From Brachybacterium sp. Z12 (GTDB taxonomy: Bacteria; Actinomycetota; Actinomycetes; Actinomycetales; Dermabacteraceae): DNA of 64,000 bases. The notes under the pieces are model-generated. The model saw only the letters and a program-made list of their open reading frames with translations. It had not been told where the DNA came from and made no database searches. The DNA is taken from contig NZ_CP060496.1 of assembly GCF_014400405.1 (NCBI RefSeq), positions 1,426,001-1,490,000 on the forward strand. Direction: 5' to 3'. Below are positions 1 to 8,834 of the stretch, one piece after another. Every line of letters starts with the position of its first letter. Within the stretch, counting starts at the first letter, position 1. Made by a program: the position numbers and the translations under genes.

Positions 1-128
1 ATGCCGTCCTCGTCCTCGACCATGTACTGGCACATGGGCGCGAGCCAGATGCGATTGCGCATCTCGAGGGAACGCAGCCGTGCAGGTGCCAGGAGCGCCG
101 GCGAAGCGGCGACGGGATCGGAGAGCAT
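1..128 (-). CDS. NADH:flavin oxidoreductase (Old Yellow Enzyme family), N-terminal fragment
   Basis: Only the first 42 codons lie in the window; the gene runs off the left edge. Reading leftward from an ATG at 128, the product contains RLRSLEMRNRIWLAPMCQY, the N-terminal strand and FMN-binding motif typical of YqjM/Old Yellow Enzyme flavoproteins, which reduce activated C=C bonds using NAD(P)H. It is divergent from acs. A TACCGT box (137-142, read on the minus strand) lies 8 nt before the start and no Shine-Dalgarno sequence is visible, so the message may be nearly leaderless. Family call is good; substrate cannot be told from this fragment. Confidence 0.75.
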   Translation of the reverse strand, partial: MLSDPVAASPALLAPARLRSLEMRNRIWLAPMCQYMVEDEDG

Positions 129-216
129 GGTCCCCTACGGTAGTCGCCCCACCTGCGAGCCCGCGCCTGCCGGCTGGTCGCGGCGGGGTATCCCGCCCGT
201 GTGACCGCAGAGGGCG

Positions 217-234
217 GTGTGCGGGCGTGCACAC
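217..234. promoter_or_regulatory. CRP/GlxR-like inverted repeat upstream of acs
   Basis: GTGTGC-N6-GCACAC, a perfect 6-bp-arm inverted repeat, lies in the 293-bp divergent region between the flavin oxidoreductase and acs. It resembles the TGTGA-N6-TCACA site bound by CRP/GlxR regulators, which control acs in several bacteria. It is a single site found by eye, so function is inference. Nothing else of note was seen between 129 and 421. Confidence 0.35.
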
Positions 235-421
235 GACGGACCCTGATGGCGAGCATCTCGAGATCCACTCGGGACCCGCACGGTGAACCGGCAACCGGGT
301 CCTCGTCAGGAGCGCGCAGCGACCGAGCTGTGTGACGAAGGCGCGTGACGTGCGTCTCCTGCGATACGGTGTCCGCGTCCATCCGCCCCGGTCGACCGGG
401 GCCCGTGAAGCAGGAGTGTTG

Positions 422-2401
422 ATGTCTGACGACGCGAAGACCGGGATCGAGAACCTCTCGCAGGAGAGCCGCACCTTCTCCCCGCCCACCGAATTCGTGC
501 AGAACTCGGTCGGCCGTCCCTCCCTCTACCAGGAGGCCGAGCGTGATCGTCTGGCGTTCTGGCGCTCACGGGCGAGCCTGCTGAGCTGGGAGACTCCGTT
601 CACCGAGACTCTCGACTGGTCCAACCCGCCCTTCGCGCGCTGGTTCGCCGACGGCACGCTGAATGTCGCGTACAACTGCGTGGACCGTCACGTCGAGTCC
701 GGGCACGGTTCGCAGGTCGCGCTGCTGGCGGAGTACGAGGACGGCTCCGACGCGTCCTTCACCTACGCCGACGTCAAGGACGAGATCTCCCGGATGGCCA
801 ACGTCCTGACCGATCTCGGGGTCAAGACCGGCGACCGGGTCGTGATCTACCTGCCGATGGTCCCCGAGGCGGTCTTCGCGATGCTCGCCTGCGCACGCAT
901 CGGTGCACCGCATTCGGTGGTGTTCGGAGGCTTCAGCGCCGAGGCGCTGCGCTCCCGCATCGAGGATGCCGAGGCCCGGGTGGTCATCACCGCGGACGGC
1001 CAGAACCGTCGCGGCAAGCAGCTCCCGCTCAAGACCGCTGTGGACGAAGCGCTCGCCGGCGGCGGCGCCTCCGTCGAGAAGGTCCTCGTGGTGCGCCGTA
1101 CCGGCGGCGACGTCGAGTGGGCCGAGGGCCGGGACGTGTGGTGGCACGAGGCCCGCGAGACCGCCTCGAACGAGCACGCGCCTGTCGTGGTGGAGGCGGA
1201 GCACCCGCTGTTCATCCTCTACACCTCCGGCACCACCGGAAAGCCCAAGGGGATCATCCACACCACCGGCGGATACCTCACCCAGGCGGCGTACACCCAC
1301 CGCAACGTCTTCGACCTCAAGCCCTCCACGGACGTCTACTGGTGCACCGCGGACGTCGGCTGGGTCACCGGCCACACCTACGTGGTGTACGGCCCGATGG
1401 CCAACCGCGCCACGCAGGTCATCTACGAGGGCACCCCGGACACCCCGCACCAGGGACGCTGGTGGGAGATCATCGAGAAGCACAAGGTGTCGCTGTTCTA
1501 CTCCTCGCCCACCGCGATCCGCACCGCGATGAAGTGGGGCGAGGACATCCCCGCCAAGTTCGACCTGTCCTCGCTGCGCCTGCTCGGCAGCGTCGGTGAG
1601 GCCATCAATCCCGAGGCATGGATGTGGTACCGCCGGGTCATCGGCGGCGACCGCTGCCCGATCGTGGACACCTGGTGGCAGACGGAGACCGGCGGCATCA
1701 TGATCTCGCCGCTGCCGGGCGTCACCGCGACGAAGCCCGGCTCGGCTCAGCAGCCGCTCCCGGGCATGAGCGCTGATGTCCGCAATGATGCCGGTGAGCC
1801 CGTCGCGAACGGGGAGGGCGGCTACCTCGTGCTCGATGAGCCCTGGCCGGGCATGCTGCGCGGCATCTGGGGCGACCCCGAGCGTTTCAAGGAGACCTAC
1901 TGGTCTCGCTTCGAGGGCCTCTACTTCGCCGGCGACGGCGCCAAGCGCGACGAGGATGGCGACATCTGGCTGCTCGGTCGTGTGGACGACGTCATGAACG
2001 TCTCCGGCCACCGCCTGTCCACCATGGAGATCGAGTCCGCGCTGGTCAGCCACGAGTGGGTGGCCGAGGCCGCTGTGGTCGGCGCGAACGACGAGACCAC
2101 CGGCCAGGTGCCGGTCGCCTTCGTGATCCTCCGCTCCGGCAACGAGGACGCCATCGCCGCGGACGGCGGTGAGGACGCCGTCCCCGAGATGCTGCGCGCC
2201 CACGTGGGCCGTGAGATCGGCCCGATCGCCAAGCCGAAGAAGGTCCTGCTCGTCTCCGAGCTGCCCAAGACCCGCTCCGGCAAGATCATGCGTCGACTGC
2301 TGCGGGACGTCGCCGAGAACCGTCAGGTGGGCGACACCCAGACCCTGGCCGACGCCTCCGTGATGGATCTGATCCAGAAGGGTCTCACCAGCAAGGACTG
2401 A
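422..2401 (+). CDS. acs: Acetyl-CoA synthetase (AMP-forming)
   Basis: A 659-residue cytosolic enzyme that activates acetate with ATP and CoA to acetyl-CoA. It has the AMP-binding P-loop YTSGTTGKPKG near residue 267, the adenylate motif WWQTETGG near 418, and the C-terminal PKTRSGKIMRR segment near 617-627, whose lysine is the usual regulatory acetylation site. Length matches the Acs family (about 650). I chose the ATG at 422, preceded by CAGGAG about 7 nt upstream; the frame stays open to 332, but that extension has no family resemblance. It is transcribed alone, with a strong hairpin beyond the stop and a CRP/GlxR-like site upstream. Confidence 0.95.
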   Translation: MSDDAKTGIENLSQESRTFSPPTEFVQNSVGRPSLYQEAERDRLAFWRSRASLLSWETPFTETLDWSNPPFARWFADGTLNVAYNCVDRHVESGHGSQVALLAEYEDGSDASFTYADVKDEISRMANVLTDLGVKTGDRVVIYLPMVPEAVFAMLACARIGAPHSVVFGGFSAEALRSRIEDAEARVVITADGQNRRGKQLPLKTAVDEALAGGGASVEKVLVVRRTGGDVEWAEGRDVWWHEARETASNEHAPVVVEAEHPLFILYTSGTTGKPKGIIHTTGGYLTQAAYTHRNVFDLKPSTDVYWCTADVGWVTGHTYVVYGPMANRATQVIYEGTPDTPHQGRWWEIIEKHKVSLFYSSPTAIRTAMKWGEDIPAKFDLSSLRLLGSVGEAINPEAWMWYRRVIGGDRCPIVDTWWQTETGGIMISPLPGVTATKPGSAQQPLPGMSADVRNDAGEPVANGEGGYLVLDEPWPGMLRGIWGDPERFKETYWSRFEGLYFAGDGAKRDEDGDIWLLGRVDDVMNVSGHRLSTMEIESALVSHEWVAEAAVVGANDETTGQVPVAFVILRSGNEDAIAADGGEDAVPEMLRAHVGREIGPIAKPKKVLLVSELPKTRSGKIMRRLLRDVAENRQVGDTQTLADASVMDLIQKGLTSKD

Positions 2402-2441
2402 GCCTACGACTCGGCATCTGACCGGGCACGGGACAGGAACA

Positions 2442-2477
2442 GGGCGGGTTCCCGGTCGATCGACCGGGCACCCGCCC
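2442..2477. terminator. Bidirectional terminator between acs and the DUF4097 gene
   Basis: GGGCGGGT pairs with ACCCGCCC (2470-2477) and CCCGGTCG pairs with CGACCGGG, giving a 17-pair near-perfect hairpin followed by a T-rich tract on the plus strand. It lies between convergent genes once the DUF4097 gene is given its repaired stop at 2510. Confidence 0.75.
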
Positions 2478-2509
2478 TCCTCTTTCCGGCTCCGCTGAGC
2501 GCAGCAGGG

Positions 2510-3457
2510 TCATCGAGAGATGGTGATCCCCCGAGTTCAGAGGTCACCGTGAGGGTGCCGTTCACGGCGGTCGTGCCACCCGTGAGCGACCGATCCACAT
2601 CGACGCTCCCGAGCTCGGACTCGGCGGCCACCTCCCAGCGGGCTGACCCGGGCAGCGCGACATCGACGCTGCCGAGCTCTGCGGTGATCGCGACGTCACC
2701 GCCGGCATCCACGGGCAGCAGCAGATCGACATCCCCCACCGCGGCAGTGATGTCCACGGAGGCAGGCGCGGGCGAAGCGAGCTCGATGTCGATATTGCCC
2801 ACCTCGGACGTCGCGGTGAGCCTCTCGGTGGCGGTGAGCGGCCCGAGCACGAGGTCACCCACATCGGCGTGCACGCTGAGCGTGTCGAACTCGCCGTCGA
2901 CCATGACGTTGCCGACCTCGGCGCGCAGGTCGAGGGACAGCTCGTGGCCGACGGGGACGAGCAGCAGCAGGTCGTGGCTGGGGTTCATCCAGGGCAGCAC
3001 GGAGTATCGCTGAGGCTGGCTCACGACTGCCGTGGCGCCCTGCGAATCGGTGCCACGGGTGATGCGGGCGCGCACCGTCTCCTGCGGCGGGGGAGAGCCG
3101 TCGCGCCCGGCTCCACCAGGGCCAGGGTCACCTCGTCGACGTCCTCCGAGGGGAGCACCCGGACAGAGCCCACCTCGCTGGTCAGACTCAGCGAGGTGGG
3201 GGTGCCGAGCCCCGTGGTGGCCGACACCTCGGAGTACCCACGACCGGTCGCCCAGCTCGCCGCGGTGGCCAGGGTGAGCCCGCTGATCAGCATTAGCACG
3301 ACCGCGGAGCCCAGCAGCACCGTGAGCACCCGCCAGGGCCGGTCCCGGTCGGGTGACGGGGTCAGCTGTTGGCCGGGGAGGAACAGAGGCTGCTGCGAAG
3401 GGGGCGGCGGAGCCTGTGCGGTCTGCGCCGGGTGAGCGGGGGAGCAGTGGTCATCAT
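2510..3457 (-). CDS. DUF4097-family membrane-anchored protein (three apparent frameshifts)
   Basis: The repaired product is about 316 residues: a Pro/Gln-rich cytoplasmic N-terminus, one membrane segment (VLTVLLGSAVVLMLISGLTL), then repeated short beta strands of the type VGDVDLLLP and LGSVDVALP, characteristic of the DUF4097 beta-helix-like fold. Start is the ATG at 3457, which overlaps the response-regulator stop as ATGA. One C is missing from each of three C5 runs on the coding strand (3438-3442, 3089-3093) and one G at 2528-2532. Restoring the last gives a natural end, SELGGITISR, before a terminator; unrepaired, the frame runs through that terminator to 2404. It is the last gene of a kinase/regulator operon and is probably its envelope-sensing or output partner (inference). 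Confidence 0.7.
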
Positions 3458-4106
3458 CGTTCCTCTGATTCCAGATAGCGCAGGACTGCCATGACGCGTC
3501 GGTTCTCCCCGTCCACGGGCGGGAGGTCGAGCTTGCCGAGCAGCGAGGAGATGTGCTTCTCCACGCTGCCGGCGGAGACGAACAGGGTGTCGGCGATCGC
3601 CTGGTTCGAACGGCCCTGGGCCATCAGCGAGAGCACCTCGCGTTCACGCGGGGTGAGGCCCTCGAGGGTGCGCCGGCGACGGGAGCGGATGAAGATCTGC
3701 TGGATCACCTCGGGATCCAGCCAGGTGCCCCCGGAGCCGACATCGGCCACGACTCCCAGGAAGTCGTCGACGTCCGCGACCCGGTCCTTGAGCACGTACC
3801 CCAGCCCGGTGGGGAGTCCGCGATCAGCTCGGAGGCATAGCGCTCCTCGACGTACTGAGAGAGGACGAGCAGCGGCACCTCCGGATCCTGGTTGCGGATC
3901 AGCACAGCGGCCCGGATCCCCTCATCGGTGAAGGTGGGCGGCATCCTCACATCGATCACCGCGAGATCAGGGCGGTGCTGGGAGACCGCGCTCAGCAGTG
4001 CTGTGCCATCGCCGACGGCAGCGACCACCTCGTGGCCCGCATCGGTGAGCAGTCGTTCGAGCCCTGCGCGCAGCAGCACGGCGTCATCGGCGATCACGAT
4101 CCTCAT
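3454..4106 (-). CDS. NarL/LuxR-type response regulator (one apparent frameshift)
   Basis: The receiver domain has acidic residues D7-D8 and the phosphoacceptor D52 in VIDVRMPP. The C-terminal LuxR-type helix-turn-helix has LTPREREVLSLMAQGRSNQA and a recognition helix around SAGSVEKHI. The frame breaks at 3811-3814, where one C is missing from a coding-strand C run; restoring it gives DSPTGLGYVLKD and a 217-residue protein, the normal NarL-family size. The start overlaps the kinase stop as ATGA, and the stop overlaps the DUF4097 start the same way, so the three genes form one operon. It is presumably phosphorylated by the neighbouring kinase. Confidence 0.88.
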
Positions 4107-5428
4107 CGGAGGGCCTCCTGGGTGGTGGGGTGAGAGATGGTGGTGGCAACGGGATCGGTGCGTCCCGTCAGCGGGATCACGGCGACCAGCACCGTGCCGC
4201 CTCCGGGTGGGCTCGCCACCTCGAGCAGGCCGCCGGTGGCGCGAACCCGGTCGGTGAGCCCGGCGAGGCCGGTGGACAGCCCGTCACGGCGCACCTGTGC
4301 ACCACCGCGCCCGTCGTCCTCGACACGCACCCGCAGCACGTCGTTGTTCCGGGTCACCGAGACATCCGCGGTGGAGGCCTCGGCATGCTTGGCGACGTTC
4401 GTCAGCGCTTCGGCGACCACGAAATACGCGACGGCCTCGAGCTCCCGGTCGAGCCCCGGCCCGGTGTCATTCCTCAGCTCCACCCGCAGCTCCACCGGGA
4501 CGAGCGACCGGGCGACGAGTGCGGACAGGGCCGCATCCAGCCCACGGTCGGTGAGGACGGCAGGGTGGATGCCGCGGGCGAGCTGCCGCAGATCGGTCAT
4601 GACCGACTTGGCTTCCGCGTGGGCCTCGCCCACCAGCTGCTCAGCGCGCTCGGGGTCGGTCCGGACGGTGTTCTTGGCGATCCCCAGTGTCATCGCGAGG
4701 TTCACCAGGCGGGGCTGCACGCCGTCGTGGAGATCGCGCTCGATGCGCAGCCGTTCCTGGGCCGCGGCGTCCACGGCACCCTGTCGTCGCTCGGCCAGCT
4801 CGGCGACCTGCACTCGCAGGTCGTCCTCGGAGCCGGAGACCAGCCCGCGGGCTAGTCCGCGATCTGCCAGGGCGCCGAGTGCCAGCATCACCACAGCCAG
4901 GAGCAGGCTCACCGTGCCGATCCCGCCGAGCGTCCAGCGGGACAGCTCGAGCGTTCCCAGCTCCACCGGTCCGTGGGCGAGCGCGGTCTCCCATCCCGCC
5001 CAGCCGAGCCACAGCAGCAGCAGGAAGGCCGTGAAGAAGGCCCCTGCGACCAGGATCGCCAGATGATGGTGCAGCACCCCGCGCCAGAACGCGCCGGTGC
5101 CGAGTTCGAACCAGCGGTTCTGCAGCCAGCCGGCGGCACCAGCGCGGCGGGAGCGGCGGAGGGGCGGCAGGATCACGGGGATGCCGTGGATCGCGACCGC
5201 CCGGCGCCGCTCGACCCGCACGGCCAGCTGCATCAGCAGCGTCCAGGGGATCAGCAGGAGCAGTCCGGTGCCGAGCGCCGGCAGGCTCGTCAGGCCGGCC
5301 ACGAAGAGCGTCAGACTGATCCAGAACCAGCTGCAGAACAGGAGTCCGCCCACGACCACGGAGGCGAGGGAGGCGGGGGTGAGCCGGGAACGCGGTCGCG
5401 GTGCGCCCCGGGCAGAGGTGTCGTCCAT
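4103..5428 (-). CDS. HisKA_3-type sensor histidine kinase
   Basis: 441 residues. Hydrophobic segments lie near residues 22-48, 52-70, 122-146 and 168-188. They are followed by a dimerization domain with the phosphoacceptor His in ERDLHDGVQPRL (H234) and an ATPase domain with the N-box NVAKHAEAS and G-box DDGRGG. This layout matches NarL-partner kinases with an intramembrane sensor. The ATG at 5428 has TAGTGT exactly 6 nt upstream and no ribosome-binding site, pointing to a leaderless message. It is the first gene of the kinase/regulator/DUF4097 operon and divergent from the LacI gene. The stimulus is unknown; envelope stress is plausible from the membrane topology and DUF4097 partner. Confidence 0.88.
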   Translation of the reverse strand: MDDTSARGAPRPRSRLTPASLASVVVGGLLFCSWFWISLTLFVAGLTSLPALGTGLLLLIPWTLLMQLAVRVERRRAVAIHGIPVILPPLRRSRRAGAAGWLQNRWFELGTGAFWRGVLHHHLAILVAGAFFTAFLLLLWLGWAGWETALAHGPVELGTLELSRWTLGGIGTVSLLLAVVMLALGALADRGLARGLVSGSEDDLRVQVAELAERRQGAVDAAAQERLRIERDLHDGVQPRLVNLAMTLGIAKNTVRTDPERAEQLVGEAHAEAKSVMTDLRQLARGIHPAVLTDRGLDAALSALVARSLVPVELRVELRNDTGPGLDRELEAVAYFVVAEALTNVAKHAEASTADVSVTRNNDVLRVRVEDDGRGGAQVRRDGLSTGLAGLTDRVRATGGLLEVASPPGGGTVLVAVIPLTGRTDPVATTISHPTTQEALR

Positions 5429-5434
5429 GCCATG

Positions 5435-5440
5435 ACACTA
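5435..5440 (-). promoter_or_regulatory. -10 box of the histidine kinase operon (leaderless)
   Basis: TAGTGT on the minus strand, followed by six bases and then the ATG at 5428. Confidence 0.6.
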
Positions 5441-5453
5441 TGCGGACCGATGC

Positions 5454-5473
5454 CGGGCACCCCAGGGTGCCCG
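5454..5473. promoter_or_regulatory. Inverted repeat between the divergent kinase and LacI-type genes
   Basis: CGGGCACC-CCAG-GGTGCCCG, perfect 8-bp arms. It covers roughly -26 to -45 relative to the inferred kinase start, the -35 region. It could be an operator or a small hairpin. Confidence 0.35.
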
Positions 5474-5561
5474 CCCTCCGCTCCACCGGGGAAAACCCCG
5501 GTCGGGTCGCTCCGTGACGCAACTCCGCTCGGACCGATGCGGATCGGGGCTCAGAATGCGG

Positions 5562-5567
5562 TTCAAT
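5562..5567 (+). promoter_or_regulatory. -10 box of the LacI-type regulator (leaderless)
   Basis: TTCAAT followed by six bases and the ATG at 5574. It is a weaker match than the TAnnnT boxes elsewhere, but the spacing is identical. Confidence 0.45.
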
Positions 5568-5573
5568 GGGTGC

Positions 5574-6761
5574 ATGAGCAGTGACGCCACTTCATCCGAC
5601 GAGTCCATCGACCCCATCTCCGACTCCGGGGACCCACAGCGTGATGCCGGTACCATCGGCCAGGTCATCGAGAACGTCGAGCGGACCGCCGCGGAGCTCA
5701 GCGACGACGGCCAGGACCGTGGCACCCTGCACGACGTCGCGAACTCCCTGGGGATCTCCAGCGCGGTCGCGCTGCGTGCCCTGCGCGAGTCCGACGAGAT
5801 CAAGCCGCAGATGATGCGCCGCGTCCGGGAGACCGCCGAGCGGCTGAACTTCCCGCTCGCAGAGCTCAGCGAGGAGACCGAGCATCGCGGCGTGGTCGCG
5901 GTGCTCGTCAACACGATGCGAAACACCTGGATCTCCGATCTGGTGCGCGCCATCCGCATCGAGCTGACCGCGACCGGGCGCACCGCTGTCGTCGTCCCCA
6001 CTCGTCGTCGTCTCCCCGAGTACCCGGTCGCCGCGGACACCGACGCGATCGAGAACCTGGTCCACCTCGGGGTCGACGGCTTCCTGATGATCTCCGACCT
6101 CGCAGACATGGACAGCGTGCTCGAGGCCGCCGGCAACCGTCCCGTGGTCGGCATCGGCTGCTCGAAGGGATTCGTCGGCCGCTTCGACACCGTCCGCATC
6201 GATGATGAGGTGGGTCAGGGGCTGCTCGTGGACCACCTGGTCAGCCTGGGGCATCGCGAGATCGCCCACGTCGGCGGAGTCGGGGCGGCAGTGGCCCGTG
6301 AGCGGGCGGAGGCCTTCCGCAAGGCCACGGAGCGTCACGGCCTCGGAGAGGCGGCACGGGTCGAACCCGGTGATTTCACCGAGCAGGTCGGCCAGACCGC
6401 CGGTTCGATGCTGCTGCGAGGAAGCCGGGTGCCCACCGCTGTCACCTGCGCCAACGACGTCACCGCCGTCGGAGTGCTCTCTGCGGCCCGCGACGCCGGC
6501 TTCTCCGTCCCCGAGGAGCTGGCGGTGGCCGGGTACGGCAACACCTCCCTCGCCTCCTCCGGCGTCTCGCAGCTGACCAGCGTCGACCCCAACTCCGATC
6601 GGCTCGGTGCGCTCGCCGCACAGTTCCTCGTCGAACGAGTCTCCGGTCACGAGGGTCCGTCGCGCGATGTGGCGGTGGCGCCGTCCATCGTGGTGCGCCG
6701 CACGACCTCCGCGGGCCCGCGCCCCGAGACCACCAAGCGCAAGCGGATCTCGGTCGACTGA
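5574..6761 (+). CDS. LacI-family transcriptional regulator
   Basis: 395 residues. After about 45 acidic, probably disordered residues comes a LacI-type helix-turn-helix (GTLHDVANSLGISSAVALRA) and then a periplasmic-binding-protein-like effector domain (VVAVLVNTMRNTWISDLVRA at its start; SVPEELAVAGYGNT near its end, close to the family's conserved VPEDVAVVGFDD). LacI regulators normally repress sugar-utilization genes and are relieved by a sugar. No sugar operon is adjacent, so the target is unknown. The ATG at 5574 is favoured over 5514 because of the upstream -10-like box at the leaderless spacing. Confidence 0.85.
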   Translation: MSSDATSSDESIDPISDSGDPQRDAGTIGQVIENVERTAAELSDDGQDRGTLHDVANSLGISSAVALRALRESDEIKPQMMRRVRETAERLNFPLAELSEETEHRGVVAVLVNTMRNTWISDLVRAIRIELTATGRTAVVVPTRRRLPEYPVAADTDAIENLVHLGVDGFLMISDLADMDSVLEAAGNRPVVGIGCSKGFVGRFDTVRIDDEVGQGLLVDHLVSLGHREIAHVGGVGAAVARERAEAFRKATERHGLGEAARVEPGDFTEQVGQTAGSMLLRGSRVPTAVTCANDVTAVGVLSAARDAGFSVPEELAVAGYGNTSLASSGVSQLTSVDPNSDRLGALAAQFLVERVSGHEGPSRDVAVAPSIVVRRTTSAGPRPETTKRKRISVD

Positions 6762-6800
6762 CCCCGCCCCCGGAACTCACGAACGCCCTCCTCCCTGCGA

Positions 6801-6806
6801 TAGGCT
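6801..6806 (+). promoter_or_regulatory. -10 box of the holin-like gene (leaderless)
   Basis: TAGGCT, six bases, then the ATG at 6813; no Shine-Dalgarno sequence. Confidence 0.6.
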
Positions 6807-6812
6807 CCGATC

Positions 6813-7295
6813 ATGATCAACACCACGAACGACCCGAGCACGCCGCCCACCCAGCGGTCCATCGGAGAGCTCGTCCAGTCCATCCGTGACGAGCTCCTCG
6901 GTGTCGTGCACCACGAGATCGACATCGCCAAGAAGGAGTTCACGGCACTTGCGATCAAGGTCGGCATCATCGCCGCCTGCGCAGCCGTGCTGCTGTTCCT
7001 CCTCCTCTCGGCCTGGGTGATGCTGCTGTTCGCCGCCGCCACCGGCCTCGAGGCGCTGGGCCTTCCCGCCTGGGGCGCATTCCTGATCGTCGCGGGAGTG
7101 TTCGTCCTGCTCGGCGCGATCTTCGGACTGGTCGCCTTCCTGGTGTCGAAGAAGCTCAAGGCCCCCGAGACCACGATCGAGACCGCCCAGGCCGCCGTCA
7201 ACGCGGTCCAGGGCAAGCGGCGTCAGAACGCCGTCTCCTATGACGACACCTTCGAGGAGCTCTACGGCAAGCAGGTCAGCGCCCGCACCGACTGA
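6813..7295 (+). CDS. Phage-holin-family (holin-X/DUF1469) membrane protein
   Basis: 160 residues with a soluble, charged N-terminus (ELVQSIRDELLGVVHHEIDI) and two long hydrophobic hairpin segments (about 46-76 and 84-112), followed by a basic amphipathic tail. This is the layout of the actinobacterial holin-X family found widely on chromosomes. Despite the name there is no endolysin or phage gene nearby, so it is best treated as a housekeeping membrane protein of unknown role. It stands alone between the LacI regulator and cysS. Confidence 0.8.
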   Translation: MINTTNDPSTPPTQRSIGELVQSIRDELLGVVHHEIDIAKKEFTALAIKVGIIAACAAVLLFLLLSAWVMLLFAAATGLEALGLPAWGAFLIVAGVFVLLGAIFGLVAFLVSKKLKAPETTIETAQAAVNAVQGKRRQNAVSYDDTFEELYGKQVSARTD

Positions 7296-7363
7296 GCAGC
7301 CCACGCACCACCCACGCGCCTGCCCCCGCGCGAGCCGGGGCCATCCGCCGCGCTGCGGGGCAG

Positions 7364-7369
7364 TACCCT
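7364..7369 (+). promoter_or_regulatory. -10 box of cysS (leaderless)
   Basis: TACCCT, then GGGGGA, then GTG at 7376. Confidence 0.6.
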
Positions 7370-7375
7370 GGGGGA

Positions 7376-8815
7376 GTGACTCTCCACCTGCACGACACCG
7401 CCACCCGTACCGCCGCACCGTTCACCCCGGTGCGCGAGGGGGCGGTGTCGTTGTATGTCTGCGGTCCGACCACACAGGGTGCCCCGCACCTCGGACATCT
7501 GCGCACCTTCCTCGCCTTCGACGTGCTTGTGCGCTGGCTCGAGCGCAGCGGCCTCGCGGTGACCCATGTCCGCAACGTCACCGACATCGACGACAAGATC
7601 CTCGTGAAGTCCGCCGAGGCGGATGCCGACTGGTGGGCGTGGTCCCTGCGCTTCGAGCGCGAGTTCCAGGACGCCCTGGACCGCATCGGCAACCGCCGCC
7701 CCAGCTACGAGCCGCGCGCCACCGGGCACGTGCCCGAGATGATCCAGCTGATGCAGCTGCTCATCGAGCGCGGGCACGCCTACGCCGACGGGAACGGCTC
7801 GGTCTACTTCGACGTCGCCTCCCACCCGAGCTACGGCTCGCTCACCCGCCAGTCCCTCGAGGACATGCAGGACGCCGGCGAGGAGATGGAACCCGGCAAG
7901 CGGGACCCTCGCGATTTCGCGCTGTGGAAGGCGGCGAAGCCGAAGGAGCCGGCCTCCGCGTCCTGGGACACGCCTTTCGGTCGGGGACGACCGGGCTGGC
8001 ACCTCGAATGCTCCGCCATGAGCCGCAAGTACCTCGGCGAGACCTTCGACATCCATGCCGGAGGCCTCGACCTCCGCTTCCCCCACCACGAGAACGAGCA
8101 GGCCCAGTCGCACGCCGCGGGCTTCGGCTTCGCCCAGCTCTGGATGCACTCCGGGGTGCTCACCGTGGACGGGCAGAAGATGGGCAAGAGCCTCGACAAC
8201 TTCGTGACCTCCGCGCAAGCTCTGGCCGAGCACCCGACGCCGGCCGTGCGGCTCGCTCTGGTGAGCGGGCACTACCGGGCCACCGTCGAGTACAACGCGA
8301 CCGCGATGCGCGAGGCGGAGACGGTCTGGGAACGCTTCAGCGCCACCGCGCGGCGCGCCGCCGAGCTGCTCGGCGAGGACCCCTCCGCGGCTCCTGAGGC
8401 GGAGCTGAGCACGATCGAGCTGCCCGCGGACTTCGTCGCAGCGATGGATGACGACCTCGCAGTGCCCGAGGCCCTCGCCGTCATCCACCGCGAGCAGTCG
8501 GCGCTGAACTCCCTGCTCGCCGCCGGCGCGCTGGGCCCCGAGGTCGCCTCCGGACTCGGCCGGCTCCGCGCCATGCTGGACGTGCTGGGCCTGGACCCGC
8601 TGTCCCCTCAATGGGGCGGCACCTCTGGGGCGGCAGGCGCTGAGCATGCCGCGCTGGATGCACTGATCACCAGCCAGCTCGCAGCCCGCGAAGCGGCGCG
8701 CGCCGAGAAGGACTGGGCCCGCGCCGATGCGCTGCGCGACGCGCTGACCGCTGCCGGGATCCGTATCGAGGACGGCCAGGAGGGCGCCCGATGGGCCCTC
8801 GAGACCAAGAACTGA
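7376..8815 (+). CDS. cysS: Cysteinyl-tRNA synthetase
   Basis: 479 residues; charges tRNA-Cys with cysteine. The class I signatures are present as HLGH (38-41, in place of HIGH) and KMGKS (268-272). Zinc ligands fit C29 of YVCGPT, the Cys of WHLECSAMS, and the HHENE segment. The GTG at 7376 gives the conserved start leading to LYVCGPT and lies 6 nt after a TACCCT box, so translation probably begins at the transcript's 5' end. rlmB follows after 19 nt and is likely cotranscribed, a common actinobacterial pair. Confidence 0.95.
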   Translation: MTLHLHDTATRTAAPFTPVREGAVSLYVCGPTTQGAPHLGHLRTFLAFDVLVRWLERSGLAVTHVRNVTDIDDKILVKSAEADADWWAWSLRFEREFQDALDRIGNRRPSYEPRATGHVPEMIQLMQLLIERGHAYADGNGSVYFDVASHPSYGSLTRQSLEDMQDAGEEMEPGKRDPRDFALWKAAKPKEPASASWDTPFGRGRPGWHLECSAMSRKYLGETFDIHAGGLDLRFPHHENEQAQSHAAGFGFAQLWMHSGVLTVDGQKMGKSLDNFVTSAQALAEHPTPAVRLALVSGHYRATVEYNATAMREAETVWERFSATARRAAELLGEDPSAAPEAELSTIELPADFVAAMDDDLAVPEALAVIHREQSALNSLLAAGALGPEVASGLGRLRAMLDVLGLDPLSPQWGGTSGAAGAEHAALDALITSQLAAREAARAEKDWARADALRDALTAAGIRIEDGQEGARWALETKN

Positions 8816-8834
8816 AGGACTGAGGAGACGCCAG

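Noticed and set aside
566-2203. Long open frame opposite acs (and similar ones opposite ftsH, dacB, mqo and clpC)
   Set aside because: High-GC third positions create long antisense frames; these have no domain similarity, no start signals and sit opposite strongly recognisable genes.
6813-7295. Holin annotation as evidence of a prophage
   Set aside because: Holin-X proteins are ordinary chromosomal genes in Actinobacteria; no endolysin, integrase, structural gene or att repeat is present.
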